This document shows positions 26,755-35,257 of a DNA stretch of 64,000 nucleotides, one piece after another. Position 1 is the stretch's first letter, and each line of letters starts with the position of its first letter. This DNA comes from Mesorhizobium loti (GTDB lineage: Bacteria; Pseudomonadota; Alphaproteobacteria; Rhizobiales; Rhizobiaceae): assembly GCA_002356515.1 (NCBI GenBank), contig AP017605.1, positions 6,805,020 through 6,869,019 of the forward strand, in the 5' to 3' direction. The translations under genes and the position numbers were made by a program. Under the pieces are notes generated by a model, which worked only from the letters and a program-made list of their open reading frames with translations, was not told the DNA's origin and searched no databases.

Positions 26755-28002
26755 ATGACGTTTCGGATAAAACCCGCGATGCTGAAAATAGCCGCGGCAG
26801 CCTGGTTGCTTGGCGCTACCGCCGCCATGGCGGACACGACGCTGGAATTCACCCAATGGTGGGAGCCCGAATTGCCGGCTGGCTCACTCAGGACAATCAT
26901 GGATGAATTCGAGGCCGCGAATCCCGGCATCAAGGTGACGCTGGTCAGCGGTCCCTATGCGACCACGCGAGACCAGATCTCGGTTGGTGCTGCGACCGGA
27001 ACGCTCAGCGACGTCGTCGGTCTCGACGGCGCCTGGGTGAACAATCTGAACGCGCAGGGTGCGCTGGCCGACATGAACCCGATGATGGATGCGAGCAAGT
27101 TCGACAAAGCCCAGGTCGCCGACATCATCAAGGTGGACGGCAAGGCGGTGATGTTTCCCGTCGCCTCGTTCGTCTATCCGGTCTTCGTCAATCTGGACCT
27201 CGCTGCCAAGGCAGGGGTGACCAAGCTGCCGTCGACCCGCGCGGAGTTTCTCGAAGCCGCCAAGAAGATGACGCACGCCGACAAGAACCAGTATGGCTGG
27301 GTGCTGCCGCTGTCGCTGCAAACGCCGTCCGGCGTCCAGAACGACATGATGTCGTGGGTCTGGGCATCGGGTCAATCGATGATGGCGGACGGCAAGCCCG
27401 CCCTTGAGGGCAAGCCGGTCGTGGATATGCTCGCCTTCGTCAAATCGCTCAACGACGCGGGCACCATCTCGCCCGGCATTGCCACCAAGACCGAGCAGGA
27501 AAAGGTCGAGGAATTCGTCAACGACCGGGTAGGGATGATGGTCGACTCGCTCGCGCATGTGAACCTCATCCGCAAACGCAATCCCAAGCTGAACTTCGAC
27601 ATCATCCCGGTTCCGGTCGTGGAGGGTTATACGGGCAAGCGGGGCCTTCCCTATGCCTCATGGGGCATCGGCATCTCCGCGAGCTCGAAGCATCAGGAAG
27701 AGGCCTGGAAGCTCGTCCAGTACTTGATGAGCGAGAAGGTCAACGCCAAGCTGGTGTCGCTGGCCAATGCGTTCCCGGGCAACGTCAACGCCAAGCCCGA
27801 TTTCGTGACCTCGGACAAGGCTTTCGCCAAGGCTTTCGAGATCTTCAAGACCGGCTATCTCGCCAACGAGTTCACCGGCCTGCCGGTGGCTGAAGACCTG
27901 ATGACCCAGTTCGACGTGCAAGCCCAGAAGATGCTTGCTGGCGAGCAGTCTCCGGAACAAGCCGCCGCCGCCGCTCAAAAGGGCTGGATGGCGAAATTCT
28001 GA
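26755..28002 (+). CDS. Extracellular sugar-binding protein (CUT1 type)
   Basis: A 415-residue solute-binding protein. The Sec signal peptide is about residues 1-27 (MTFRIKPAMLKIAAAAWLLG, cleavage near AAMA). The mature N-terminus TTLEFTQWWEPELPAGSLRTIMDEFEAANPGIKVTLV and the later DRVGMMVDSLAHVNLIRKRNPKLNFDIIPVPV match the MalE/UgpB family. ATG 26755 has an ideal AAGGAGGAGAAAA site, which rules out the in-frame ATG at 26698. It captures the unknown sugar in the periplasm. A strong stem-loop follows at 28031, which would keep binding-protein mRNA more abundant than permease mRNA. Confidence 0.9.
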   Translation: MTFRIKPAMLKIAAAAWLLGATAAMADTTLEFTQWWEPELPAGSLRTIMDEFEAANPGIKVTLVSGPYATTRDQISVGAATGTLSDVVGLDGAWVNNLNAQGALADMNPMMDASKFDKAQVADIIKVDGKAVMFPVASFVYPVFVNLDLAAKAGVTKLPSTRAEFLEAAKKMTHADKNQYGWVLPLSLQTPSGVQNDMMSWVWASGQSMMADGKPALEGKPVVDMLAFVKSLNDAGTISPGIATKTEQEKVEEFVNDRVGMMVDSLAHVNLIRKRNPKLNFDIIPVPVVEGYTGKRGLPYASWGIGISASSKHQEEAWKLVQYLMSEKVNAKLVSLANAFPGNVNAKPDFVTSDKAFAKAFEIFKTGYLANEFTGLPVAEDLMTQFDVQAQKMLAGEQSPEQAAAAAQKGWMAKF

Positions 28003-28030
28003 TCCGGCTGTTCCCATCTGCTATCTTCAA

Positions 28031-28062
28031 CCGGGTGGCCTGGCTTCGGGCAGGCCACCCGG
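28031..28062 (+). terminator. Intercistronic stem-loop between binding protein and permease genes
   Basis: CCGGGTGGCCTG (28031-28042) and CAGGCCACCCGG (28051-28062) pair perfectly over 12 bp around the loop GCTTCGGG. No T-run follows, so it is not a classic terminator. In malE-malF and similar operons such hairpins protect the binding-protein mRNA or cause partial termination. The gap between the genes is 138 bp, the largest inside this operon. Confidence 0.6.
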
Positions 28063-28140
28063 CAACAACGGATCGGCAATTTGAGATGGACCTGTTTTTG
28101 AAGCTTACCTTCTCTTGAAGGCGTATCCCAAGGTTGGCAC

Positions 28141-29037
28141 ATGACCCGGCAAAAGCGCTCCCACCACAAGCTGAAACGAGCGGTCGCACCCTACCTCTAT
28201 CTGTCGCCCTCGCTGCTCATAATCGGGCTGCTGATGCTGCTGCCGATGGTGACGGTGATTGGCTATTCGTTCCAGAACAGCGCGGTGCTGCGTCGTGACC
28301 CATCCTTTGCCGGACTGAAACACTACCAGGCGATCTTCGACGACCCCGTGTTCTGGGCTTCGCTGTGGCACACGCTCTACTTCACGTGCATGAGCGTCAT
28401 TTTCCACATGACCATCGGCATGATCTTCGCGCTCATGCTGAACAGCGACCGCATCAATCCGACGCTGCGCAATATTCTGCGCGTGCTTTACATACTGCCC
28501 TGGCTGTTCACCGCGGTGATCATCGCCGTGATCTGGCGCCTGCTGCTCGAGCCGAACGGTGTCGTGAACAGCATTCTCATGCAATTGGGCATCATCGGCT
28601 CCAAGGTCGAGTGGTTCTCCTCGCCCGAAACCGCGCTGCACGCCGTCACCTTCGCCAATATCTGGGCGGGCTACCCGCTTTTCATGGTCAGCCTGCTCGC
28701 GGGTTTGCAGGGCATTCCCAAGGACTTCTACGAGGCCGCCGATATTGACGGGGCGAAGGCCTACCAGAAGCTGATCTTCATCACTATCCCGCAGCTGATG
28801 CCGATCATCATCAGCATCTCGCTGCTCGACTTCATCTGGACCATGCAGGTCTTTCCGTTGATCTGGATCACGACAGGCGGCGGTCCGATCTACTCGACCG
28901 AGGTGCTGAGCACCTACACCTACAAGCTGGCATTTTCGAGCTACAACCTGTCGCAGGCGTCGGCGAGTGCCGTGGTCATCCTGCTGATCTCTCTCGGCCT
29001 GACGCTGTTGTACATCCGCTATCAAAAGGCTCGGTAG
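28141..29037 (+). CDS. Sugar ABC transporter permease (UgpA/MalF-type)
   Basis: A 298-residue inner-membrane permease with six predicted spans, the first at about 18-40 (YLYLSPSLLIIGLLMLLPMVTVIGY). The coupling EAA loop is EAADIDGAKAYQKLIFITIPQLMPI (about 198-222), matching the family consensus EAAxxDGA-x(8)-I-x-LP. It forms the channel together with the next protein. The start ATG follows AAGG. Its stop is 5 bp before the next gene. Confidence 0.92.
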   Translation: MTRQKRSHHKLKRAVAPYLYLSPSLLIIGLLMLLPMVTVIGYSFQNSAVLRRDPSFAGLKHYQAIFDDPVFWASLWHTLYFTCMSVIFHMTIGMIFALMLNSDRINPTLRNILRVLYILPWLFTAVIIAVIWRLLLEPNGVVNSILMQLGIIGSKVEWFSSPETALHAVTFANIWAGYPLFMVSLLAGLQGIPKDFYEAADIDGAKAYQKLIFITIPQLMPIIISISLLDFIWTMQVFPLIWITTGGGPIYSTEVLSTYTYKLAFSSYNLSQASASAVVILLISLGLTLLYIRYQKAR

Positions 29038-29042
29038 TCACC

Positions 29043-29885
29043 ATGAGGAAAAGGCACACGCCGAAAGACAGGCTGATCACCGTTGCGCTCCATCTAGCGC
29101 TTGCAGCGGGGCTCTTTTTCGCGGCCTTCCCGATCTACTGGATGCTGAGCAGTTCGTTCAAATCGAATACCGAAATCTTTGCCCTGCCGCCAACAATCCT
29201 GCCAAAGGCCTTCACGCTTGAAGCCTATGCAGCCATCCTTGGCGACCCGGTAAAGCTGCGCTTCTTCTTCAACAGCTACTTCGTGGCCGGAGCAGTAACC
29301 GTGCTGACGGTGCTGATCGCCCTGCTTGCGGCCTACGGGTTCAGCCGCTTCAACTTCCGCGGCAAGGGCAGCCTGAACACACTCATCATCAGCACGCAGA
29401 CGATCCCGCCGATCACGCTTTTGATCCCCTTCTTCGGGCTTGTCGTCTCATACGGTATCTTCGATACCTACATCGCACTGATCCTGACTTACCTGGTGTT
29501 TACACTGCCCTACGCGATCCTGTTGATGACGGGATATCTGAACACCTTGCCCCGCGATCTCGACGAAGCAGTGGCTGTCGACGGCGGCAGCAGCTGGACA
29601 GCGCTTTGGCGGGTGATCGTCCCGATTTCACTGCCTGGTATCGTGGCGACGTCGGTCTACACCTTCCTGTTGTGCTGGAACGAGTTCCTCTTCGCACTCA
29701 CGCTGACAAAGTCGACCTCCATGCGCACCGTCCCGATCGGCATCCAGCTGTTGATGGGGCAGCACGCCTTCGAATGGAACCAGATGATGGCGATGAGCGT
29801 GCTTGGCTCTCTACCCCTCTTGCTCATCTACCTCGTTGCCCAGAGGTACTTCCTCGCCGGCATGACCGCGGGCTCGGTCAAATAG
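29043..29885 (+). CDS. Sugar ABC transporter permease (UgpE/MalG-type)
   Basis: A 280-residue permease with six predicted spans and the short N-terminus typical of MalG-type partners. The EAA loop is LDEAVAVDGGSSWTALWRVIVPISLPGI (about 178-204). The family-typical IYWMLSSSFKSNTEIF occurs early. It completes the CUT1 importer (ATPase 25485, binding protein 26755, permease 28141). The following 63-bp gap has two 11-bp direct repeats (GGTATCAAGGA at 29913 and 29930) and then the next sugar operon, so read-through is possible. Confidence 0.92.
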   Translation: MRKRHTPKDRLITVALHLALAAGLFFAAFPIYWMLSSSFKSNTEIFALPPTILPKAFTLEAYAAILGDPVKLRFFFNSYFVAGAVTVLTVLIALLAAYGFSRFNFRGKGSLNTLIISTQTIPPITLLIPFFGLVVSYGIFDTYIALILTYLVFTLPYAILLMTGYLNTLPRDLDEAVAVDGGSSWTALWRVIVPISLPGIVATSVYTFLLCWNEFLFALTLTKSTSMRTVPIGIQLLMGQHAFEWNQMMAMSVLGSLPLLLIYLVAQRYFLAGMTAGSVK

Positions 29886-29912
29886 GATGTCCCTCCCACG
29901 GCGACGCAGAGT

Positions 29913-29940
29913 GGTATCAAGGAACAAGCGGTATCAAGGA
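29913..29940. repeat. 11-bp direct repeat before the sugar isomerase operon
   Basis: GGTATCAAGGA occurs at 29913-29923 and again at 29930-29940, 17 bp apart. It sits at the right edge of the DeoR-to-ABC block, directly before the ribosome site of the isomerase at 29949. It may be a replication slip or a scar at the block boundary. Confidence 0.45.
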
Positions 29941-29948
29941 TTGAAAGG

Positions 29949-30770
29949 ATGAACGTGAAAGACCTCAAAGTCGGCTGCCAGACCTTTACTTGGGAAATGC
30001 TCGGCGACCGTTTTACCGGCGGCCCCGACGATCTGTTGAAGGCGATTTCCGATGGCGGTTACTCCGGTATCGAGATCACCGACACCATGATCGGCCGCTA
30101 CGCCGGCCGGCCGTCGGAGTTCGCCGCCGCGCTGAAGTCGTCCGGCCTGACGCTGGTCTCCTTCGCCTTCGGTTCGAACAGCGGGTTTACGCTGAAGGAT
30201 CAGATCGGCGCCGACCTCGATGCGGCGCAGCGCTGGATCGACTTCGCCGCCGCCTTTCCCGGCGCGCTGGTGTCGATGGGGTCGGCTACCGTGGTGTCCG
30301 ACGGGCCGCGCGACGACAAGTTCGCCATTGCCGCCGAGGTTTACAACAGAGCCGGCGAGCTCGGCCGCAAGGCCGGCGTCCAGGTCGCGGTGCATCCGAG
30401 CTCGCACCACAACACGCTGCTGTTCGACCGCGCCGACTACGACAGGATCTTTGCCTTGCTCGACCGCGATCTGGTCGGCTGGGTGCCGGACACCGGCCAC
30501 ATCTTGCGCGGCCACAAGGACATGGCCGACACGCTGCGCACCTATCGCGACCGCATCCGCTATATCCATTTGAAGGACGTCGACGCCAAAGGCACCTGGG
30601 CGATGCTGGGCAAGGGCGTCTGTGACACGCCGAAGGTTATCGAGATCGCGAACACCGCGCCGCGCTTCAACGGCTGGCTGGTGCTGGAAGAGGAATCCGA
30701 AACGGCCGCCGCCGATCCCGCCGGCGCGGTCAAGACCAACCGCCAGACAATGCGCAGCTACGGCGCCTGA
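29949..30770 (+). CDS. Sugar phosphate isomerase/epimerase (AP-endonuclease-2 fold)
   Basis: A 273-residue TIM-barrel protein of the xylose-isomerase-like/IolE-IolI group. Metal-binding residues appear in the expected places: Glu in GYSGIEITDT (about 37), His in QVAVHPSSHHNTL, Asp/His in VGWVPDTGHILRG, His in IRYIHLKDVD, and the terminal Glu in WLVLEEESE. The fold isomerises or epimerises sugars, keto-inositols or hydroxypyruvate. It is the first gene of a six-gene unit to 35244. The ribosome site is GAAAGGATG-like. A second member of the same family is the third gene of the unit, so the two probably act on different intermediates. Confidence 0.85.
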   Translation: MNVKDLKVGCQTFTWEMLGDRFTGGPDDLLKAISDGGYSGIEITDTMIGRYAGRPSEFAAALKSSGLTLVSFAFGSNSGFTLKDQIGADLDAAQRWIDFAAAFPGALVSMGSATVVSDGPRDDKFAIAAEVYNRAGELGRKAGVQVAVHPSSHHNTLLFDRADYDRIFALLDRDLVGWVPDTGHILRGHKDMADTLRTYRDRIRYIHLKDVDAKGTWAMLGKGVCDTPKVIEIANTAPRFNGWLVLEEESETAAADPAGAVKTNRQTMRSYGA

Positions 30771-30781
30771 AGAACGAGACG

Positions 30782-31858
30782 ATGATCAAGAAACAAGACA
30801 GACGCCTGAGAGTCGGTGTGCTCGGCTGCGGCCCGATCGCGCAATTCGCGCATCTGCAATCCTGCGCCAAGGCCGGCAATGCCGATCTCTACGCTATCTG
30901 CGACGCGGCGCCCGATCTGCTCGCCCGCATGGGCGCCACCTACGAACCGCAAAAAATGTATGCCGACTATGACGCCATGCTCGCCGATCCCGCGCTGGAG
31001 GCGGTGATCGTCGCCACCTCGGACGCCTATCACGTGCCGATGTCGATCAAGGCGCTCGATGCCGGCAAGCATGTGCTCTGCGAAAAGCCGATCGGCACTT
31101 CGGTGGAGGAAGGCGAGGCACTGGCCGCGGCAGTGAAGCGTTCGGGCAAGGTGCTGCAGGTCGGCCACATGAAGCGCTTCGACCCGGCGTTGGAAGCAGC
31201 GCGCGACTTCGTCCGCGATGAGATGGGCGAGGTGCTGGCGCTGAAGGCCTGGTACTGCGATTCCACCCACCGCTACACCAACACCGACGCCATTCAGCCG
31301 CTGCCCGTCACCAGCAAGCTGGCGCGCAAGCCGTCGGGCAATCCCAAGGCTGATCTCAGGCAATATTTCATGCTGGCGCATGGCTCGCATCTCGTCGACA
31401 CAGCCCGCTTCCTGTGCGGCGAAATCACTGCTGTCCGCGCGCGCCTCAACGAACGCTTCGGCGCCTATTGCTGGTTCGTCGAGACCGAATTCGCCAACGG
31501 CGCGCTCGGCCATCTCGATCTGACCGTCGCCGTGAGGATGGACTGGCATGAAGGTTTCCAGCTCTATGGCGAGAACGGTTCCGTCATCGCCAAGACATTC
31601 AACCCCTGGTATTTCCGCGCCAGCGAGGTCGACATCTTCCATGAGAAGGACGCGACCTCGCGCAAACCGCTCGGCGCTGATGGCCATTTCTTCCGCCGCC
31701 AGTTGGAAGGCCTTGCCGACACCGTGCTGAACGGCAAGCCGATGCGTGGCGCCAATGTCGAGGACGGCATCGCCTCGATCCGCGCCATGGTCGCCATTGC
31801 CCGCTCAGTGGAAACGGGCGAGCGGGTCGGACTCGCCTCGGTTTCGGGTGCGGTCTGA
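30782..31858 (+). CDS. Gfo/Idh/MocA-family oxidoreductase
   Basis: A 358-residue dehydrogenase: Rossmann motif VGVLGCGPIAQFAHLQ (about 10-25), the EKPIGTSVEEGEALAAAVK block with the conserved Lys, and the C-terminal domain after about 125 with WYCDSTHRY and MLAHGSHLVDTARFL (the conserved His region). It probably oxidises or reduces a sugar or cyclitol with NAD(P). It is encoded 11 bp after the isomerase and shares one base with the next start (TGATG). It is distinct in sequence from the Gfo/Idh protein encoded at 21299. Confidence 0.88.
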   Translation: MIKKQDRRLRVGVLGCGPIAQFAHLQSCAKAGNADLYAICDAAPDLLARMGATYEPQKMYADYDAMLADPALEAVIVATSDAYHVPMSIKALDAGKHVLCEKPIGTSVEEGEALAAAVKRSGKVLQVGHMKRFDPALEAARDFVRDEMGEVLALKAWYCDSTHRYTNTDAIQPLPVTSKLARKPSGNPKADLRQYFMLAHGSHLVDTARFLCGEITAVRARLNERFGAYCWFVETEFANGALGHLDLTVAVRMDWHEGFQLYGENGSVIAKTFNPWYFRASEVDIFHEKDATSRKPLGADGHFFRRQLEGLADTVLNGKPMRGANVEDGIASIRAMVAIARSVETGERVGLASVSGAV

Positions 31859-32676
31859 TGCGCCTCGGCATCTTCGCCAAGACCTTTGCGGGCACCGACC
31901 CCGCCGCCGTGCTGGCCGCGGTGAAGCAGGCCGGCTATGAGACGACGCAGTTCAATCTCGCCTGCGCCGGCCTGCCGTCTATGCCGGATGCGGTATCGGC
32001 GGATGCCATCGCTTCCATCCGCGCTGCCGCGCAATCATCAGGCGTTTCGCTTGCGGCACTCTCTGGCACCTACAACATGGCGCATCCCGACAGGGCCGTG
32101 CGCGACGATGGTCTTCGCCGTCTTGGCGTCGTCATCGAGACGGCGGCATCCCTTGGCATCCCGCTGGTCACGCTCTGCACCGGCTCGCGCAATATCGCCG
32201 ATCAATGGGCCTATCATCCCGAAAATGCCACGCCTTCCGCCTGGTTCGACATGGCTGCCGAAATGGGCAAGGCGCTGGCGCTGGCCGAGGACGCCGGCGT
32301 CGATCTCGGCATCGAGCCTGAGCAGGCCAACATCGTCACCTCGGCCAGGGACGCGACGCGCCTGATCGCCGACATGCGCTCGAAGCGCTTGAAGATCGTG
32401 CTCGACCCGGCCAACCTGTTCGACTACGCGACGCCCGGCGAAGCGCGCGCCATCGTCGCTGCCGCGATCGACGAAGCCGCCAGCCACATTGCCATGGCAC
32501 ACGCCAAGGACCGCCATGGTGACGGCCGCTTCGCCACGTCAGGGCAAGGCATTGTCGATTTCCCGGATTTCGTCTCGCGGCTGAAGGCCGTGGGTTTCGA
32601 CGGCGCGCTCGTCACCCATGGGCTGTCCGCCGATGAGGCGCCCGATGTCGCTGTCTTTCTGCGGGGGCTGCTCTGA
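31858..32676 (+). CDS. Sugar phosphate isomerase/epimerase (AP-endonuclease-2 fold), second copy
   Basis: A 272-residue TIM-barrel isomerase, different from the protein encoded at 29949 but with the same fold. Key positions: YETTQFNLACAG (strand 1), the metal Glu in DLGIEPEQANIV, KIVLDPANLF, HIAMAHAKDRHGDGRF with the conserved His, and a C-terminal ALVTHGLSADEAP. The last segment has HG where many members have a Glu, so metal coordination may differ. It starts at the TGATG junction with the dehydrogenase and ends at another TGATG with the hydrolase, so translation is coupled throughout. Substrate unknown. Confidence 0.82.
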   Translation: MRLGIFAKTFAGTDPAAVLAAVKQAGYETTQFNLACAGLPSMPDAVSADAIASIRAAAQSSGVSLAALSGTYNMAHPDRAVRDDGLRRLGVVIETAASLGIPLVTLCTGSRNIADQWAYHPENATPSAWFDMAAEMGKALALAEDAGVDLGIEPEQANIVTSARDATRLIADMRSKRLKIVLDPANLFDYATPGEARAIVAAAIDEAASHIAMAHAKDRHGDGRFATSGQGIVDFPDFVSRLKAVGFDGALVTHGLSADEAPDVAVFLRGLL

Positions 32677-33509
32677 TGGGCGCCGCGCCGACGATCATGC
32701 GGCGCGACGATGCCGCGCTTCGTGTCTTCGACACGGGGCAGGGCAGGCTTCCAATTATCTTCCAGCATGGCCTCGGCGGCGATGCCGCGCAGGTGGCGCA
32801 GAATTTTCCCGACGGCCCGTCACGCCGCCGGCTGACGGTCGAAAGCCGCGCGCAAGGTGGCTCCGGCGCCGGCAGCAAACGACCGTTCACGATCGCGATG
32901 TTCGCCGACGATGTACTGGCTGCCGCAGACGCGGCCGGCCTCGACCGCTTCGTTGCCGGCGGCATTTCGATGGGCGCGGCGATCGCGCTGCACCTCGCGA
33001 GCCGGCACCCCGACCGTATCCTTGGCCTGGTGCTCGTGCGTCCCGCCTGGGCCTTCGACGCAGCGCCACAAAACATGCGGCCTTACGTCGAAGTGGCGGA
33101 ACTCATCCGCCGGCTCCCGCTGGCTGGAGCGCGCGAAACCTTCGCGTCCTCCGCGACATCGGCCCGCTTTCGCAGCGAGGCGCCGGACAATCTCGCCTCG
33201 CTGCTCGGCTTCTTCCAGCGCGAGAATGCGATCGTCTTCGCTGAGGTGATGCAGGCGATCGCCAATGATGGGCCTGGCGTGACGCGGGCGCAAGCCGCCA
33301 GCCTCGCAATACCCACGCTGGTCATCGGCAGCGGCATCGATCTCGTCCACCCCCTGGCGACCGCCCGCGATCTCGCCGAAACCATCCCAAATGCGGTCTT
33401 CGCCGAGGTGACGCCGAAGGCCATCGACAAGGAACGCCACTTCGCCGAAATCCGCGCCGCCATCGGCGGCTTTCTCGACAGACATTTCAACAAACAGGAC
33501 CCATCATGA
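32676..33509 (+). CDS. Alpha/beta hydrolase
   Basis: A 277-residue alpha/beta hydrolase. The oxyanion region is FQHGLGGDAAQV (about 29-40) and the nucleophile Ser is in AGGISMGAAIAL (about 95). The acid is probably the Asp in IGSGIDLVHP and the His in KERHFAEIR. The nucleophile elbow is G-I-S-M-G, a normal GxSxG. In a sugar operon it could open a lactone formed by the neighbouring dehydrogenase, but this is only inference. Coupled on both sides (1-bp overlap before, ATGA after). Confidence 0.8.
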   Translation: MGAAPTIMRRDDAALRVFDTGQGRLPIIFQHGLGGDAAQVAQNFPDGPSRRRLTVESRAQGGSGAGSKRPFTIAMFADDVLAAADAAGLDRFVAGGISMGAAIALHLASRHPDRILGLVLVRPAWAFDAAPQNMRPYVEVAELIRRLPLAGARETFASSATSARFRSEAPDNLASLLGFFQRENAIVFAEVMQAIANDGPGVTRAQAASLAIPTLVIGSGIDLVHPLATARDLAETIPNAVFAEVTPKAIDKERHFAEIRAAIGGFLDRHFNKQDPS

Positions 33510-34228
33510 CGTCAAAGCCCCTGTCAGGCCCGGCGGCCATCGCCGCATTGCCGCGCGATCGCTTGATCGCCGAATTCTCGCTCTGGTCAGCCAATCTCGC
33601 CAATTTCGAGAGCGATCTCAGGCGAATCGAACCCCATGTCGACCTGCATCACATCGATGTGGCGGACGGCCATTTCGCGCCGTCCTTCCTGTTCTTCCCC
33701 GATCTCGTCGCCCGCATCGCCGGGCTGACGGCCAAGCCCATCCATGTCCATCTGATGGTCGATGCGGGGATCGTCGAAGCGCAGACGCGGCAGTTCATCG
33801 AGGCCGGCGCCGACATGATCAGCGTCCATGCCGAGAACGGCGAGGCGGGATTGCGCGCCGTGCGGCTGGCCCGCGAACTCGGTGCCGAAGCCGGCGTCGT
33901 GCTGAGGCTGGAGACGCCGGTCGAGGCAGTAAAACCTTTCGTTTCCGAGGTCGCCTTCGTCACGCTGCTCGGCACCGCGATCGGCGTCAAGGGCCAGAGC
34001 CTGTCGGAGAAGGCCTGCGACCGGCTGGGTGCCGCCCGTGCCATTCTGCGGGAGGCCGGCCGCGAGGCGGCCGTCGTGCTTGCCGCCGACGGCGGTATCC
34101 GCCACGAGACCGTGCCGTTGCTGCGTGCCGCCGGTGCCGAAACCGTCGTTCTGGGCTCGCTCGCCTTCGGCGACAAGGATCTGGCCGGCCGCATCGGCTG
34201 GCTGCATGGGCTGAAGGTCGCGGCATGA
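33506..34228 (+). CDS. Ribulose-phosphate 3-epimerase family protein
   Basis: A 240-residue TIM-barrel protein of the RPE family. It has the metal-binding pattern LHHIDVADGHFAPSFLFFPDLV (His/Asp), HVHLMVDAG, and the phosphate-binding AADGGIRHETVPLLRAAGAETVVLGS. The usual MTVxPGFGGQ loop is replaced by VTLLGTAIGVKGQSL, a divergence also seen in allulose-6-phosphate epimerase-like members, so it is probably not the housekeeping Rpe. It overlaps both neighbours by 4 bp (ATGA). With the ROK kinase it resembles the alsE-alsK pair of D-allose catabolism. That is analogy, not proof. Confidence 0.8.
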   Translation: MTSKPLSGPAAIAALPRDRLIAEFSLWSANLANFESDLRRIEPHVDLHHIDVADGHFAPSFLFFPDLVARIAGLTAKPIHVHLMVDAGIVEAQTRQFIEAGADMISVHAENGEAGLRAVRLARELGAEAGVVLRLETPVEAVKPFVSEVAFVTLLGTAIGVKGQSLSEKACDRLGAARAILREAGREAAVVLAADGGIRHETVPLLRAAGAETVVLGSLAFGDKDLAGRIGWLHGLKVAA

Positions 34229-35244
34229 CCACTGAAGCCGCCCTTGCGATCGATCTTGGCGGCACCGAGCTTCGTGCCGCGCTGGTCGATCGTGACGGCA
34301 AGATCCTGGCCTTCGCCGCCGTGCCGACACAGGCGCAGGCCGGACCCGACGTGGTGATCGGCCAGATCGAGGCGCTGGCCGCGACCGTGCATGCCGAGGC
34401 GCCGGGCCTCGCCATTGTCGGCGTCGGCGTCGGCGCGCCGGGACCGCTCGACCCGCTGGCCGGCGTTGCCGTTGGGCCGCCGACGCTGGCCGGCTGGCAG
34501 GACGTGCCGCTGGCCGACATCCTCGAGCGCCGGCTCGGCCTGCCGGTGCGGCTGGAGAACGACGCCAATGCGGCAGCACTTGGCGAATGGCGCTTCGGTG
34601 CCGGCCATGGCGCTCGCTCGCTGGTCTTCGTCACGGTGTCGACCGGCATCGGTGGCGGCGTCGTTGCCGACGGGCGCATCCTGCACGGCCGCCGTGGGCT
34701 GGCCGCCGAGATCGGCCATATGACCATCACCAATGAGGGCGAGCGCTGCGTCTGCGGCGTCGTCGGCTGTTTCGAGGCCATCGCCTCGGGAACCGCACTT
34801 GGCCGCCGTGCCAATGCGGCGACGTCGGCCTTCGACGGCTCGACGCTGCGGCGTCTCTCGGCCAATGCCGAGGTCACCGGCCGCCACGTGGTCGAGGCGG
34901 CGCGGCTGCGGGACGACCTCGCTCTGGCCTTGCTCGAGGAGGAGGCGCGCTGGCTGGGCGTCGGCTTCACCAATCTGCTGCACCTCTATTCGCCCGACGT
35001 GCTGGTCGTCGGCGGCGGCATCGCCAATGGTCTCGACCTGATGCATCCGGTCATCGAGGCGACCATCCGGCAACGCGCCATGCGCGCCTATCGCGACGTG
35101 CCGGTGGTGCAGGCGCAGCTCGGCCGTCATGCCGGGCTGGTCGGCGCCGCCAGCCTCGTCCTGTTCGATGATGGCAGCCTGGCCGCCCGCATGCCGGTCG
35201 GTCCAAGCACGTTTCCAGAAGCGAGGCGGGACCTCAGTGGCTGA
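34225..35244 (+). CDS. ROK-family sugar kinase
   Basis: A 339-residue ROK protein without a DNA-binding domain, hence a kinase. ATP motif AIDLGGTELRAALVD (about 7-21), sugar-binding ENDANAAALGEW (about 112-123, catalytic Asp in NDAN), STGIGGGVVADGRILHG, and the ROK zinc motif CVCGVVGCFEAIASG (about 174-188). It phosphorylates a hexose or amino sugar. Last gene of the 29949-35244 unit; a strong hairpin follows at 35258. Confidence 0.9.
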   Translation: MTTEAALAIDLGGTELRAALVDRDGKILAFAAVPTQAQAGPDVVIGQIEALAATVHAEAPGLAIVGVGVGAPGPLDPLAGVAVGPPTLAGWQDVPLADILERRLGLPVRLENDANAAALGEWRFGAGHGARSLVFVTVSTGIGGGVVADGRILHGRRGLAAEIGHMTITNEGERCVCGVVGCFEAIASGTALGRRANAATSAFDGSTLRRLSANAEVTGRHVVEAARLRDDLALALLEEEARWLGVGFTNLLHLYSPDVLVVGGGIANGLDLMHPVIEATIRQRAMRAYRDVPVVQAQLGRHAGLVGAASLVLFDDGSLAARMPVGPSTFPEARRDLSG

Positions 35245-35257
35245 CACGTCAATCTAG

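Noticed and set aside
28031..28062. Reading the stem-loop as a full transcription terminator
   Set aside because: There is no T-run after the stem and the permease genes that follow are needed for the same importer, so attenuation or mRNA protection is more likely.
33506..34228. Housekeeping ribulose-phosphate 3-epimerase (rpe)
   Set aside because: The phosphate/flap loop differs from canonical Rpe and the gene sits in a sugar operon, so only the family name is used.
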